Source: Flavobacteriales bacterium UBA6772 (GTDB taxonomy: Bacteria; Bacteroidota; Bacteroidia; Flavobacteriales; Flavobacteriaceae). From it: 64,000 nt of DNA. The position numbers were made by a program, and so were the translations under genes. The notes under the pieces are model-generated. The model ran no database searches. It saw only the letters and a program-made list of their open reading frames with translations, and was not told the origin of the DNA. Location of the stretch: contig CAJIYW010000001.1 in NCBI GenBank assembly GCA_905181765.1, positions 62,001 to 126,000 of the forward strand. The letters run 5' to 3'. Positions 39,435 to 50,151 of this stretch are shown here, piece by piece; the first letter of the stretch is position 1; every line of letters starts with the position of its first letter.

Positions 39435-42400
39435 TTAATTTTGTACTACAACCCATTCTCCTTTTTCAATTAAAGGAATGGCTTGTTTATATTTCACTTC
39501 TTTTTGTTCGCCGCTCATCACATTTTTTATTGTAACACGCTCGTTTCTTCCAATTTTTGGTTGGTCTCTCACAACAGTTTCAACAGGGTCAGATTGTTGT
39601 CTAGAGTTTGAAATAGCCTGTTCACTTGAGTTTTGAACATCTGCTTTACTTGTGTTTAAACGCTCTTTTTTACGATCTCTAGCTTCAGAAATTTGATTGG
39701 ATTGTGCCGGTAATTCTCCTTTAAATAAGAAAGACAATACTTCTTTATTAATTTCATCTACAGTAAGCTTAAACAATTCAAAAGCTTCGAACTTATAAAT
39801 TAATAGAGGATCTTTCTGCTCATAAGATGCATTCTGAACAGAATGTTTCAGTTCATCCATTTTACGCAAATGGTCTTTCCAATTTTCATCTATGATTGCC
39901 AGCGTAATATTTTTCTCAAAATCTGTAACTAAACTCTTACCTTCAGTTTCATAGGCTTCTTTCAGGTTGGTAACTACTTGTAAAGACTTAATTCCGTCTG
40001 TAAAAGGAACTACAATACGTTCATATTTATCACCTTCATTTTCGAAAACATCCTTAATAACTGGAAATGCTAAAACAGCATTTCTTTCAATCTTATTTTT
40101 ATAATGTTCAGAAACAATATCAAATAATTTATCTGCAATTTCTTTTTCTGTTAATTTTTCGAACTCTTCTTCAGAAATAGGAGAGGTCATTGAAGAAAAT
40201 TTAATCAATTCAAACTCAAAGTTCTTAAAATCTTTAACTATTTTATTGTTATTGATTATAGATTCGCATGTTTCGTAAATCATGTTTGCAATATCAACTT
40301 GCAAACGTTTACCATCTAAAGCGTTGCGCCTTCTCTTATAAACAAACTCACGCTGAGCGTTCATAATGTCGTCATATTCTAACAAACGTTTTCTAATTCC
40401 GAAGTTATTTTCTTCTACTTTCTTTTGTGCTCTTTCAATAGATTTAGAAATCATAGAGTGCTGAATTACTTCCCCCTCTTTTAATCCCATTCTGTCCATC
40501 ATTTTTGCAATTCTGTCAGATCCAAAAAGACGCATTAAATTGTCATCTAAAGCTACGTAAAATTGAGTTGACCCAACATCACCTTGTCTACCTGCACGTC
40601 CACGTAATTGTCTATCTACACGTCTAGAATCATGTCTTTCTGTACCAATAATAGCCAAACCACCAACATCTTTTACTTCGTTAGTCAATTTAATATCAGT
40701 ACCACGTCCTGCCATGTTTGTAGCAATAGTTACTACACCAGGTTTACCTGCCTCTGCAACTACATCTGCTTCACGTTTGTGTAATTTTGCATTTAAAATA
40801 TTATGAGGAATTTTACGCATTTGTAACATTCTACCTAATAATTCTGATATCTCTACAGAAGTTGTACCCACTAAAACAGGGCGCTTTTGTTCTACTAAAA
40901 CAACAATATCCTCTATTACTGCATTGTATTTTTCTCGTGCCGTTTTGTATACTAAATCTTCTTTATCATCTCTTTGAATAGGTCTATTTGTAGGAATTTC
41001 TACAACATCTAGTTTATAGATTTCCCATAATTCGCCAGCTTCAGTAATTGCAGTTCCTGTCATACCAGACAGTTTACGGTACATTCTAAAGTAATTCTGT
41101 AATGTAACAGTTGCAAAAGTTTGAGTTGCATCTTCTATTTTTACATCTTCTTTTGCTTCAATTGCTTGGTGTAAACCGTCTGAATAACGACGACCGTCCA
41201 TAATACGACCCGTTTGTTCATCAACAATCATTACTTTATTTTCCATTACTACATATTCAACATCTTTTTCAAAAACAGTATATGCTTTTAAAAGTTGATT
41301 CATTGTATGAATACGTTCACTCTTAATACTAAAATCTTTGTATAGTTCTTCTTTTTGACTCGCTTTTTCTTCTGGTGTGTTTTCAGAAGTATCAATCTCA
41401 CCAACCTTTACACCAATATCTGGTAAAACGAAAAAGTTTTCATTGCTCGTTTTTTCTGATAAGTGGGCAATACCTTTATCTGTTAAATCTATCTGGTTAT
41501 TTTTTTCTTCAATAACAAACCACAACTCTTCATCTACTTCTGGCATTAACTTGTTGTTGTCTGCCATATAATAGTTTTCTGTCTTTTGAAGAATCTGTTT
41601 TGTTCCTTCTAGAGATAAAAACTTAATTAACGCTTTGTTCTTTGGTAGTCCTCTAAATACTCTTAATAATTGAAAACCACCTTCTTTAGTATCTCCTGCA
41701 GCAATTAATTTTTTAGCCTCTGCTAAAACGCTTATTAAATACTTACTCTGAATACCAACAATATCATTTACTAAAGGCTTTAGCTCATTAAATTCATGTC
41801 TGTCTCCTTGTGGAACAGGACCTGATATAATTAATGGTGTTCTAGCATCGTCAATTAAAACAGAATCTACTTCATCTATAATTGCGTAATTTGGTGCTCT
41901 TTGAACTAAGTCATCTTTAGAACTTGCCATATTATCACGCAAATAGTCAAACCCAAATTCGTTATTTGTTCCGTAAGTTATATCTGCGTTGTATGCTTTT
42001 CTTCTTGCATCAGAATTTGGTTGGTGATAATCGATACAGTCTGTAGAGAAACCATGGAACTCAAAAATTGGTCCCATCCAAGCTTTATCACGTTTTGCTA
42101 AATAATCATTTACAGTAACTAAATGCACTCCGTTTCCGGTCAATGCATTTAAATAAACAGGCAAGGTAGAAACCAATGTCTTTCCTTCACCAGTCATCAT
42201 TTCTGCAACTTTTCCTTGGTGCAAAACAGAACCACCAATTAACTGCACATCATAATGAATCATGTCCCAGGTAACAGGTTTCCCTGCAGCATCCCAAGAA
42301 TTTGCCCAAAAAGCTTTGTCTCCTTCTAGGGTTATATGGTCTCTTTCTCCAGATAGCTCTCTATCAAAAGGCGTTGCCGTCACTTCAATTTCTGTACTTT

Positions 42401-42770
42401 CTACAAAACGTTTTGCAGTCTCTTTAACAACTGCAAAAGCTTCTGGCATAATCTCTAATAATGTAGCCTCAGAAACCATATATGCTTCATCCTTTAAAGT
42501 ATCTATTTCAGCATAGATATCTTCTTGTCTATCAATATCTGCTTTTATAGCTTCTTCTTCTAATGCAGCAACAGTGTCATCGAACTCTTTGGTGGCGGTT
42601 TTTATTCTTGTTTTAAACTCGGTAGTTTTTGCTCTTAACGCATCATTAGAAAGTTTAGAAACCGCTGTTTCAAATTTATTAACATCGTCTACAACTGGTT
42701 GTAAAATTTTTAAATCTTTCTGTTGTTTGTCTCCGACAAAAAGTTTTATTACTGAATTTAAAATACTCAT
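39435..42770 (-). CDS. secA: Preprotein translocase ATPase SecA
   Basis: The 1111-residue motor has Walker [63 protein letters not shown] and the helical scaffold. It drives Sec export, here also of T9SS and lipoprotein clients. It is longer than E. coli SecA (901), mainly from insertions between the nucleotide-binding domains (about residues 320-480), as is usual in Bacteroidota. The tail keeps KIGRNE but replaces the zinc-binding Cys cluster with [20 protein letters not shown], so no zinc motif is present. Confidence 0.97.
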   Translation of the reverse strand: MSILNSVIKLFVGDKQQKDLKILQPVVDDVNKFETAVSKLSNDALRAKTTEFKTRIKTATKEFDDTVAALEEEAIKADIDRQEDIYAEIDTLKDEAYMVSEATLLEIMPEAFAVVKETAKRFVESTEIEVTATPFDRELSGERDHITLEGDKAFWANSWDAAGKPVTWDMIHYDVQLIGGSVLHQGKVAEMMTGEGKTLVSTLPVYLNALTGNGVHLVTVNDYLAKRDKAWMGPIFEFHGFSTDCIDYHQPNSDARRKAYNADITYGTNNEFGFDYLRDNMASSKDDLVQRAPNYAIIDEVDSVLIDDARTPLIISGPVPQGDRHEFNELKPLVNDIVGIQSKYLISVLAEAKKLIAAGDTKEGGFQLLRVFRGLPKNKALIKFLSLEGTKQILQKTENYYMADNNKLMPEVDEELWFVIEEKNNQIDLTDKGIAHLSEKTSNENFFVLPDIGVKVGEIDTSENTPEEKASQKEELYKDFSIKSERIHTMNQLLKAYTVFEKDVEYVVMENKVMIVDEQTGRIMDGRRYSDGLHQAIEAKEDVKIEDATQTFATVTLQNYFRMYRKLSGMTGTAITEAGELWEIYKLDVVEIPTNRPIQRDDKEDLVYKTAREKYNAVIEDIVVLVEQKRPVLVGTTSVEISELLGRMLQMRKIPHNILNAKLHKREADVVAEAGKPGVVTIATNMAGRGTDIKLTNEVKDVGGLAIIGTERHDSRRVDRQLRGRAGRQGDVGSTQFYVALDDNLMRLFGSDRIAKMMDRMGLKEGEVIQHSMISKSIERAQKKVEENNFGIRKRLLEYDDIMNAQREFVYKRRRNALDGKRLQVDIANMIYETCESIINNNKIVKDFKNFEFELIKFSSMTSPISEEEFEKLTEKEIADKLFDIVSEHYKNKIERNAVLAFPVIKDVFENEGDKYERIVVPFTDGIKSLQVVTNLKEAYETEGKSLVTDFEKNITLAIIDENWKDHLRKMDELKHSVQNASYEQKDPLLIYKFEAFELFKLTVDEINKEVLSFLFKGELPAQSNQISEARDRKKERLNTSKADVQNSSEQAISNSRQQSDPVETVVRDQPKIGRNERVTIKNVMSGEQKEVKYKQAIPLIEKGEWVVVQN

Positions 42771-42875
42771 TATATTTATGTTTTTATCAGCAAAAAATGA
42801 AGCTGAATTATTGTTTTGTATATCAGGGTTTTACAAGCTAGAGGAATCATATTTACTTTTGTTAAAACAAAAACA

Positions 42876-42903
42876 AAAAAAAAGCCTCTATAGAGACTTT
42901 TTA
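42876..42903 (-). terminator. Intrinsic terminator after the DUF2795 gene
   Basis: The palindrome AAAGCCTCTATAGAGACTTT (42881-42900, one mismatched pair per arm) is flanked by A and T runs and lies about 20 bases beyond the DUF2795 stop. Confidence 0.6.
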
Positions 42904-42919
42904 TATTTAAATTGTTTTT

Positions 42920-43141
42920 TTAGTATTCATCCTCGTTCCAAAGATAATCATCTTCAGTGGGATAATCTGGCCAAATCTCAACAATTGAGTCATATGCGTC
43001 ACCTTCATCTTCAATATCTTGTAGGTTTTCTACTACTTCTAAAGGAGATCCAGTTCTAATAGCATAATCAATTAACTCGTCTTTGGTTGCTGGCCAAGGT
43101 GCATCTGCTAAATAAGATGCTAATTCTAATGTCCAATACAT
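42920..43141 (-). CDS. DUF2795 domain small acidic protein
   Basis: This 73-residue protein (MYWTLELASYLADAPWPATK, then ELIDYAIRTGSPLEVVENLQDI and an acidic end with WPDYPTEDDYLWNEDEY) matches the DUF2795 pattern common in Bacteroidota. It is cytoplasmic and strongly acidic. No function is known. It stands alone upstream of secA on the same strand, separated by a terminator. Confidence 0.85.
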   Translation of the reverse strand: MYWTLELASYLADAPWPATKDELIDYAIRTGSPLEVVENLQDIEDEGDAYDSIVEIWPDYPTEDDYLWNEDEY

Positions 43142-43310
43142 TTCTTAATGTTTAATTTTGTGCAAAAATAATTTTTTTGCTGAATTATGCAAGTCTTTTT
43201 TAAGAAATTTATTGTGAAGTTATTTTAAATTTTTATGAATTGCTTAAAATCAGTACTTTAAGTAAAATATATTTTTTAAAATTTCTTCAGCTCGATAAAA
43301 AAAGAACGTT

Positions 43311-43883
43311 TTAATTTTTCTCAGGAATCCACTTTAATTCTTCTATTTGTAAATCTTTAGACAATTTTCGTGCCAATACAAAAAGATAGTCAGACAGTCG
43401 GTTTAAATATTTTAGTATGTCATTATTTATAGCTTCTTGATCATTTAATTCTACAGATAGACGTTCTGCACGTCTACAAACACATCTAGCAACGTGACAA
43501 AATGACACTGCTTGATGGCCGCCAGGAAGAATGAAATGGGTCATTTGAGGAAGTGCTTCGTCCATTTTATCGATTTCATTTTCCAAAAAAAGAATAGACA
43601 TATCATTAATTTTAGGAATATTTAAACGCTCTTTTCCAGATTTCAAGGTTTCTTTTTCTGGTGGAGTAGCCAACATCGCTCCTAAAGTAAATAATTCATT
43701 TTGAATCTTTAAAAGCGCTTCTTTTGAATCCGTTGAAATTTCTTGATCTTTTATTAAACCAATATATGAGTTTAATTCATCTACAGTTCCATAACTTTCA
43801 ATGCGTAAATTATATTTTTTAACCCTTGTACCACCAAATAGGGCAGTTGTTCCTGCATCACCAGTCTTAGTATATATTTTCAT
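43311..43883 (-). CDS. ATP:cob(I)alamin adenosyltransferase, PduO type
   Basis: The 190-residue protein has the PduO-type signatures: KIYTKTGDAGTTALFGGTRVKK (ATP loop) followed by YGTVDELNSYIG, and near the C-terminus HVARCVCRRAERLSVEL and YLNRLSDYLFVLAR. It transfers the adenosyl group of ATP to reduced cobalamin to make coenzyme B12. A B12-binding CarH-like regulator in the same window (56527-57426) would use this cofactor. No B12 synthesis genes are nearby, so salvage is likely. Confidence 0.95.
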   Translation of the reverse strand: MKIYTKTGDAGTTALFGGTRVKKYNLRIESYGTVDELNSYIGLIKDQEISTDSKEALLKIQNELFTLGAMLATPPEKETLKSGKERLNIPKINDMSILFLENEIDKMDEALPQMTHFILPGGHQAVSFCHVARCVCRRAERLSVELNDQEAINNDILKYLNRLSDYLFVLARKLSKDLQIEELKWIPEKN

Positions 43884-43968
43884 TTTTATTGTATAGTTTT
43901 AACTTATCAAAGTTACAAAGTTTAAAAATCATAACATTTATTATTTATATGTTTTAACAGATAAATAA

Positions 43969-44578
43969 CTAGATTCTTATTTTAAAGTGTTCTTTTGCCT
44001 GTTCTTTTCTAAAGAAAATTACTCCAAAGTAGAAAAGATCTAAACTAACTTTTACTTTTGGATGATTTTTTATAGATGACCAGTTTTTTATGGTTTCTGA
44101 GTTCTCATAGATATCATTAAAAATAAAAAAAGAGTTGTTATTAATTGCTTTCAAACAGGTGTTAAAAGTTTTAAGGGTTATTTGATTTTTGTGGAAGTAT
44201 ACACAATCAAATTTTCTATTCAGTGTAACTTCTGAAATTTCTAGAGGAGTATTTGCTATAGTTGTAACAAATAAATTACTAAAATTCATTGCAAGTGTAA
44301 TAACTCCTAAATCTAAAGAATTAGCAATTTCTAAATTGCTTTTTGGCTTAAAATAATGAATAAGTTTTAGTAATATTTTCGCTTTTTTATGAGAATTTTT
44401 TATTTTTTTATTTTTAAGTAATTTATTATTAGAAGGTTTGAAAGGTTTTCCATGAATTTTTATCTATTTTTTTATACAAACATTTTGTAACTAATTGATA
44501 AACAAAAGGAGAATGCACTCCGTGTTGATTGCTAGATTTTAATAAGAATTGAAAGTATTTTATTTGTCGGTAGAACAT
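43969..44578 (-). pseudogene. Degenerate class I SAM-dependent methyltransferase
   Basis: ATG 44578 begins MFYRQIKYFQFLLKSSNQHG and VHSPFVYQLVTKCLY, the N-terminus of a Flavobacteria methyltransferase of about 255 residues. A stop follows after SWKTFQTF. The next frame continues KLIHYFKPKSNLEIANSLDLGVITLA, where the usual SAM motif LEIGTSLGLAT is altered. The end (SSIKNHPKVKVSLDLFYFGV, then IFFRKEQAKEHFKIRI) is well kept. Compared with relatives as I remember them, about 40 residues before motif I and about 45 after it are missing. This points to real decay, not only a read error. Confidence 0.7.
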
Positions 44579-44682
44579 GTGCTAAAATGAACAACGAAAT
44601 TAAAATAAAAATATAGCTTTACACTTATAAAAAAGATATTTGTGATGGTAGTGTTATACTTTAATATTTAAAATTATTTAAA

Positions 44683-45192
44683 ATGGTTCCAAAGACAGAA
44701 TATGCTCCTTATTTTGAAAGATATATGCAATTAACTGTATTAAAAGATAAAACAATTATACAAAGCTTAGAAAGTGCTCAAGATGAATTTGAAAGCGTAT
44801 TGCGTAATTTACCAGATAATAAACATAGTTATTCTTATGCTACAGGAAAGTGGACGTTAAAAGAGTTGATACAGCATATAATAGATACCGAAAGAGTCTT
44901 TTGTTATAGAGCTTTGAGTTTTGCAAGAAATGATCAAGCTTCATTGCCCGGATTTGATCAAGATGTTTTTGTTGATAATGCTGCTGCAAACAATAGAGAT
45001 TATTATGATTTATTAGATGAAATGAAGGTTTTAAGAAAATCTTCCATTCAATTGTTCAAAAGTTTTTCTAAGGAAGCTTTGTTAAGAATTGGGGTTGCTT
45101 CAGACAATAAAATGTCTGTTAGAGCAATTTTTATTTTCTGGCCATCAAATACATCATATAAATATTGTAAAAGAACGTTCTATAATGAATAA
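44683..45192 (+). CDS. DinB family protein (frameshifted near the C-terminus)
   Basis: The four-helix DinB/YfiT fold is shown by NLPDNKHSYSYATGKWTLKELIQHIIDTERVFCYRALSFARND and FDQDVFVDNAAANNR. One metal His is in LIQHIIDTER. The second pair is in GHQIHHINIVKER, which is read only after a frame change near 45135. The stop region (45183-45192) is near-certain because a terminator follows. The family includes bacillithiol- or mycothiol-dependent transferases and damage-inducible proteins; the exact role is open. Confidence 0.85.
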   Translation: MVPKTEYAPYFERYMQLTVLKDKTIIQSLESAQDEFESVLRNLPDNKHSYSYATGKWTLKELIQHIIDTERVFCYRALSFARNDQASLPGFDQDVFVDNAAANNRDYYDLLDEMKVLRKSSIQLFKSFSKEALLRIGVASDNKMSVRAIFIFWPSNTSYKYCKRTFYNE

Positions 45193-45222
45193 AAAATCTG
45201 AAGTTTTAGCTTCAGATTTTTT
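45191..45222. terminator. Bidirectional terminator between dinB-like and deaminase genes
   Basis: A perfect stem AAAAAATCTGAAG with CTTCAGATTTTTT around a 6-base loop lies between two convergent genes. Confidence 0.88.
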
Positions 45223-45229
45223 AATTAAT

Positions 45230-45703
45230 TTAATATTTTATTTTGTCTTGCTTTTCTGTCCATTTCTCAAAGGGTTCTAATGCAATTTTTCTTCCTACTT
45301 GTTCAAACGGAATACTTCTTTCTTCATAAGGAAGTGGGATTTCTTTATAAATAAATGCATCATCAAAACCTATATTTGCAGCATCTTGTTGGTTGCTTCC
45401 ATAATACACTTTGTTTGGTCTAGCCCAGTAAATTGCTCCTAAACACATCGGGCAAGGTTCACAAGAAGTATAAATAATACAACCATCTAATTGAAAAGAG
45501 CCTATATTTTTACAGGCATCTCTGATTGCTGTTACTTCTGCATGGGCAGTTGGGTCATTGGTAGAAGTTACTTTATTATTACCACTTCCAATAACTTCAC
45601 CATCTTTTACTATAATACAACCAAAAGGGCCACCTTCATTATTACTCATTCCTTGCAAAGCAGCTTTTACTGCGGTACTCATAAACTCTTCATGATTTGT
45701 CAT
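45230..45703 (-). CDS. Guanine deaminase-like nucleoside/nucleobase deaminase
   Basis: I start at ATG 45703 (MTNHEEFMSTAVKAALQGM), because upstream codons lack family similarity. The 157-residue protein belongs to the cytidine deaminase fold: zinc sites HAEVTAIRDAC and TSCEPCPMCLGAI, with GGPFGCIIVKDG before them. The C-terminal part (FDDAFIYKEIPLPYEERSIPFEQ) resembles the Bacillus GuaD type rather than TadA. It would turn guanine to xanthine. It starts 47 bases after the fumC stop on the same strand. Confidence 0.85.
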   Translation of the reverse strand: MTNHEEFMSTAVKAALQGMSNNEGGPFGCIIVKDGEVIGSGNNKVTSTNDPTAHAEVTAIRDACKNIGSFQLDGCIIYTSCEPCPMCLGAIYWARPNKVYYGSNQQDAANIGFDDAFIYKEIPLPYEERSIPFEQVGRKIALEPFEKWTEKQDKIKY

Positions 45704-45750
45704 AAACTTCAGTATTCTATATTTAGTTGGCATAGCCAAACATTTATCTT

Positions 45751-47145
45751 TTAAAGGCCACCAGTCATGTTTTCTGGTTTTACCCATTCGTCATACTCTT
45801 CTGCGGTAACATAACCTAAACGGACAGCTTCAATTTTTAATGTTGTGCCGTTTTCGTGGGCAGTATTTGCTATTTCTGCAGCTTTATAATACCCTATTTT
45901 GGTATTTAAAGCAGTTACTAGCATTAAAGAATTGTTTACCAATTCAGTTATTCTAGAATGGTTAGGCTCAATACCTGCAGCACAGTTTACATCAAAAGAT
46001 ACACAAGCATCTCCAATTAATTGAGCAGATTGTAAAACGTTTGCTGCCATCATTGGTTTAAAAACATTTAATTCGTAATGCCCTTGTGTACCACCAACAG
46101 TTACAGCAACATCATTACCCATAACTTGAGCACAAACCATAGTAATAGCCTCTGCTTGCGTAGGATTTACCTTTCCTGGCATAATAGAACTTCCCGGTTC
46201 ATTTGCAGGAATTATTAATTCTCCAATTCCAGATCTTGGTCCAGAAGCCATCATTCTAATATCATTAGCAATTTTATTCAAAGAGACTGCTACTTGTTTT
46301 AAAGCACCATGCGTTTCTACTAGCGCATCATGTGCTGCTAAAGCTTCAAATTTATTTTCTGCAGTTATAAATGGTAGCTCTGTAAATTCTGCAATATATT
46401 TTGCAACCAATACATCATAACCTGCAGGTGTATTTAATCCTGTTCCTACAGCGGTTCCTCCAAGAGCTAGTTGACTTAAATGTTCTAAAGTATTATTTAA
46501 TGCTTTTAATCCAAAGTTTAATTGCGCTACATAGCCAGAAAATTCCTGACCTAAAGTAAGAGGAGTAGCATCCATTAAATGGGTTCTTCCAATTTTAACA
46601 ACGTCTTTAAATGCTTCTGATTTTGCTTTTAATGTATCTCTTAATTGCTCAATCCCCGGAATTGTATTTTCTACAATTTTCTTAAAAGCAGCAATATGCA
46701 TTCCTGTTGGAAACGTATCATTGGAAGATTGCGATTTATTTACATCATCATTTGGTTGAATGGTTTTTTCGCCTTCACCAATTATATGACCTGCAATTTC
46801 ATGAGCTCTGTTAGCAATAACCTCATTTACGTTCATGTTAGATTGCGTTCCAGAGCCTGTTTGCCAGATTACTAAAGGAAACTGGTCATCTAGTTTGCCT
46901 TCTAAAATTTCATCGCAAACTTGTGCTATTAAATCTCTTTTTTCTAATGTTAATACCCCTAATTTACAATTTGTATATGCTGCAGCTTTTTTCAAATAAG
47001 CAAATCCATATACAATCTCTAAAGGCATTGAAGCTGCTGCACCAATTTTAAAGTTGTTACGCGAGCGTTCTGTTTGTGCACCCCAATATTTATCTGCAGG
47101 AACTTCTACATTCCCCATGGTGTCTTTTTCAATTCTATATTTCAT
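45751..47145 (-). CDS. fumC: Class II fumarate hydratase
   Basis: ATG 47145 gives [25 protein letters not shown], the normal start of Fum[35 protein letters not shown] and the signature [15 protein letters not shown] are present in order over 464 residues. The enzyme interconverts fumarate and malate in the TCA cycle. Aspartase shares the fold, but the Thr/His motif [10 protein letters not shown] fits fumarase. A TAAATTTG box lies 27 bases upstream. Confidence 0.95.
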   Translation of the reverse strand: MKYRIEKDTMGNVEVPADKYWGAQTERSRNNFKIGAAASMPLEIVYGFAYLKKAAAYTNCKLGVLTLEKRDLIAQVCDEILEGKLDDQFPLVIWQTGSGTQSNMNVNEVIANRAHEIAGHIIGEGEKTIQPNDDVNKSQSSNDTFPTGMHIAAFKKIVENTIPGIEQLRDTLKAKSEAFKDVVKIGRTHLMDATPLTLGQEFSGYVAQLNFGLKALNNTLEHLSQLALGGTAVGTGLNTPAGYDVLVAKYIAEFTELPFITAENKFEALAAHDALVETHGALKQVAVSLNKIANDIRMMASGPRSGIGELIIPANEPGSSIMPGKVNPTQAEAITMVCAQVMGNDVAVTVGGTQGHYELNVFKPMMAANVLQSAQLIGDACVSFDVNCAAGIEPNHSRITELVNNSLMLVTALNTKIGYYKAAEIANTAHENGTTLKIEAVRLGYVTAEEYDEWVKPENMTGGL

Positions 47146-47172
47146 AATAAAAGAGTATAATTTTAAGATATA

Positions 47173-47180
47173 CAAATTTA
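47173..47180 (-). promoter_or_regulatory. Candidate -7 box for fumC
   Basis: On the minus strand the bases read TAAATTTG, an exact match to TAnnTTTG, 27 bases before the fumC ATG. The -33 element is not clear. Confidence 0.4.
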
Positions 47181-47304
47181 CAAAAAACTAAGCAGATTCG
47201 TTATTAACGAGTAGTATAAAATACTATTGAAAAATTTTAGTTTAAGATAGCAGAATTTGAAAATATGTCTTATTTTTGCTTTATAATTTATTAAAAATAT
47301 TATA

Positions 47305-47478
47305 ATGTTAGATTTTTCTCAATTTTCAGGATTGGTTTTATTCATGTTTGTTTTTACAGCTGGTTTCTGGTTGTTAATCTTTTTATTAACATTTGTAGTT
47401 CCTTATTGGATTGGTGGAACTATCTGGGAGAATTTAAAATTAAAAAAAGAAGCAAAGCAAGCTGCCAAAGGAAAGTAG
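47305..47478 (+). CDS. Small membrane protein, 57 residues
   Basis: ATG 47305 to TAG 47476-47478 encodes one protein starting MLDFSQFSGLVLFMFVFTAG. It has one or two hydrophobic helices (VLFMFVFTAGFWLLIFLLTFVV), then PYWIGGTIWENLKLKKEAKQ and a Lys-rich end. A good terminator begins 23 bases after the stop, which supports a real short gene. It is too short for most gene finders. I know no family name for it. Confidence 0.6.
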   Translation: MLDFSQFSGLVLFMFVFTAGFWLLIFLLTFVVPYWIGGTIWENLKLKKEAKQAAKGK

Positions 47479-47500
47479 TTTTCTTAAAATATATAGTATA

Positions 47501-47536
47501 AAAAAAACTCGTTCAATACATTGATCGAGTTTTTTT
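47501..47536 (+). terminator. Terminator after the 57-residue membrane protein gene
   Basis: AAAAAAACTCGTTCAA and TTGATCGAGTTTTTTT pair with one mismatch around TACA. Confidence 0.82.
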
Positions 47537-47591
47537 AGTTTCAGACTAGATGTTAAATTATGATATTTTTGAGTTTTTTGTTCTAGTCAGA

Positions 47592-50057
47592 TTATCCCTC
47601 AAAACTTTCACCGCCATTTGTTTCTCTTCCTCCGTTTACTTTTTTCTTTTTTTGATTGAAGCGGTATACGAAGCTTATTCTAAGTTGAGGCTCTCTCCAT
47701 TGGAATTCTGAATACTGTTCTAAGAAGTCTGGAATTATTGTTTTTCTTTGACTGATTCTGGTATTAAAAACATCACTAAAATTTAAACTTAAAGAAGCTT
47801 TTTCATTAAATAAATCTTTACTTGCAGCTATATTTAAACTGAAGACACCTTTGCTTTTAGTCTGTGCGTTTTCCGAAGGTCCACTATAATTCGTGTTAAT
47901 CTGTAAATCTACTGCACTAGGTAAGGTGATTTTTTGATTCAATCGAATGAAATAAGAAGTGTTTTTAAAGTCGAAATTTTGCGTAACATTAGTGCTAGTA
48001 TTTGTGTAATCTCCTTTGCTAGTAACATCGTATACATTAAAATCACTATTTATATTCCATACTTTAAATGGCCTATAATTTAGTGTAAGCTCCAGACCTG
48101 TTCTTTCTTGTGTAGACAAATTAATAGGAAACCTTTTTGTAATTGGGTCACCATTATCTGTAAGCATACCGGTGTCCTCTTGAATTCTTTCCCAATTATC
48201 ATTACTAATATTATAATAAAGAGATGTACTTAGTGTAAATTTATCCCACCGTTTTAAATATCCTAAATCTATGGCATCAGTAATTACAGGATTTAAATCT
48301 ATATTACCACTGTATACATTGCTTTCACTAGATCTGCTTGGAAATGGGTTTAAACTTCTACCTCTGGGTCTTCTTATTCTTCTGTTATACCCTAAAGTAA
48401 TATTTTCTCCGTCTTTAAATTCAAAACCAAGGTTTATGGTAGGAAATAATTTTCCATAATTTATTTTATTTTTGGTAGTACCTATTTCTTGAACAATTTC
48501 AAGAGAAGTATGTTCATAGCGCAAACCAACTAATAGAGATATTCTATTAAATTTCTGACCATATTGCACATATGCTGCGTTTATAAGCTCTTCATAGTTG
48601 AAAGAGTTATTTAAGCCAGTATCTGGAATAAGCGGCCCGTTATTTTCAAAATCTTCTCTTTCGGCTAAGTAGAAACTATTAAAAATATCTCTGTAATTCC
48701 CTCTATAGCCAGCTTCATATTGAATATTTTCACCTACGGAGTTTACATAATCAATTTGTAATAAACCGCTATTTTCATTTTGATTTTCAAGTACTTGCTC
48801 TAAATCGTTCAATAAATTTACTTGGGTATCTATTTCTGTAATATCATTTAAAATATCTTCTCTTTCTGAAGAGTATTGCCCATTTATAGAGAGCTTTTTT
48901 CCATTATTATCAAAATTATTTACATAATCTAAAGTATACTGAACTCTTTGTTCACTTTCACTTTCGCTTTCAGTTCTGAAAGTAGCTTCATTTAAGTCTC
49001 CTAAAACATTAAATCTATCGATTTTATTTGTGTTTACATCATCATCATTACCTCCATTAAAAACAATATTTCCAATAATACTAGAATTTTCAGTAAGGTA
49101 ATACTCGGCACCAAAACTTGTAAATATAGACCTGCCTAGCCTTCCGAAATTTCTATTTTCTGTAACTTTTGCATTTTGTGCTGTATTCGAAAGAAAATCT
49201 GAATCGCTAAAAGCATTTCCAGGAGTTTCATTGTATCGAAAACCAGTATTTGTAAAAAGGTTCCATTTCTCTGTTCTCCAATTTGCATTAAAAGCAGTTC
49301 CTGCTCTAGCAGGGAAACCTAAATCTAGTTGCAAGGACCCATTAAAACCTATTAATTTGTTTTTTCTTAATATGATGTTTAAAATCCCAGCAGTACCTTC
49401 TGCATCGTATCTCGCGGATGGAGAAGTAATAACTTCTACTTTTTCAATAGCTTCTGCAGGAATTTGTCTTAATGCTTCAGCTCCATTCATGCCTACCAAA
49501 GCACTTGGTCTTCCATCAATTAATATGGTTACATTTTCATTTCCGCGCAAGCTCACAGTTCCTTCAACACTTACTTGCACTGATGGTACATTACCTAAAA
49601 CATCACTTGCATTTCCACCACGAATAGATAAATCTTTACCAATATTAAATATTTTTTTATCTAAACGAATATCTACAGTAGTCTTTTCTGCTACAATAAC
49701 TATTTCATCCAAACCGTTCGTGGCTTCAGATAATTTTATAACTCCTAGGTCTTTGTCAGAAATAATATTTTCTTTTGGAAATTTCACAGATTGGAAGGAA
49801 ATAAATGCAACATCTATTGTATAGGTTGCTTTTGGTATTTCAATAGAAAAAGAACCATCTAAGTTTGTTACACCTCCAGAAACCTCTTTGGTAACAGTAT
49901 TTTTTATAATAATTGTGGCATATTCTAAGGGTTGTTTGCTTTTAGAATCTATAACTTTACCAGAAATTATAATCGAATTTGAGGTATTTGATTTTTGAGA
50001 AAACAGTGTTGCTATTGTAAAAAAGCAACAAATAAATAAAGTAAATTTTTTAATCAA
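47592..50057 (-). CDS. TonB-dependent receptor-like outer-membrane beta-barrel protein
   Basis: The 821-residue protein has a Sec signal ending in LFSQ, then a carboxypeptidase-regulatory-like domain (SGKVIDSKSKQPLEYATIII). A plug-like domain (NASDVLGNVPSVQVSVEGTV, then SLRGNENVTILIDGRPSAL) is followed by a long beta-barrel of the outer membrane beta-barrel family 3 type. No SusD-like partner is next to it, so it is not a classical SusC. It may import a small ligand such as a metal chelate or act as an outer-membrane receptor. Substrate cannot be told. Confidence 0.88.
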   Translation of the reverse strand: MIKKFTLFICCFFTIATLFSQKSNTSNSIIISGKVIDSKSKQPLEYATIIIKNTVTKEVSGGVTNLDGSFSIEIPKATYTIDVAFISFQSVKFPKENIISDKDLGVIKLSEATNGLDEIVIVAEKTTVDIRLDKKIFNIGKDLSIRGGNASDVLGNVPSVQVSVEGTVSLRGNENVTILIDGRPSALVGMNGAEALRQIPAEAIEKVEVITSPSARYDAEGTAGILNIILRKNKLIGFNGSLQLDLGFPARAGTAFNANWRTEKWNLFTNTGFRYNETPGNAFSDSDFLSNTAQNAKVTENRNFGRLGRSIFTSFGAEYYLTENSSIIGNIVFNGGNDDDVNTNKIDRFNVLGDLNEATFRTESESESEQRVQYTLDYVNNFDNNGKKLSINGQYSSEREDILNDITEIDTQVNLLNDLEQVLENQNENSGLLQIDYVNSVGENIQYEAGYRGNYRDIFNSFYLAEREDFENNGPLIPDTGLNNSFNYEELINAAYVQYGQKFNRISLLVGLRYEHTSLEIVQEIGTTKNKINYGKLFPTINLGFEFKDGENITLGYNRRIRRPRGRSLNPFPSRSSESNVYSGNIDLNPVITDAIDLGYLKRWDKFTLSTSLYYNISNDNWERIQEDTGMLTDNGDPITKRFPINLSTQERTGLELTLNYRPFKVWNINSDFNVYDVTSKGDYTNTSTNVTQNFDFKNTSYFIRLNQKITLPSAVDLQINTNYSGPSENAQTKSKGVFSLNIAASKDLFNEKASLSLNFSDVFNTRISQRKTIIPDFLEQYSEFQWREPQLRISFVYRFNQKKKKVNGGRETNGGESFEG

Positions 50058-50151
50058 AATTTCGATGTTTTTTTATTTAGACTCCCTATTTTTCTTTTAG
50101 TTTAACTTTTCTTTAGTTAAAGAAAAGTTAAAGAGTTTAAAGCAAAATAAT

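Noticed and set aside
49231..49824. 197-codon plus-strand frame inside the receptor gene
   Set aside because: It is antisense to a well-supported beta-barrel protein; no motif and no ribosome-binding site were seen.
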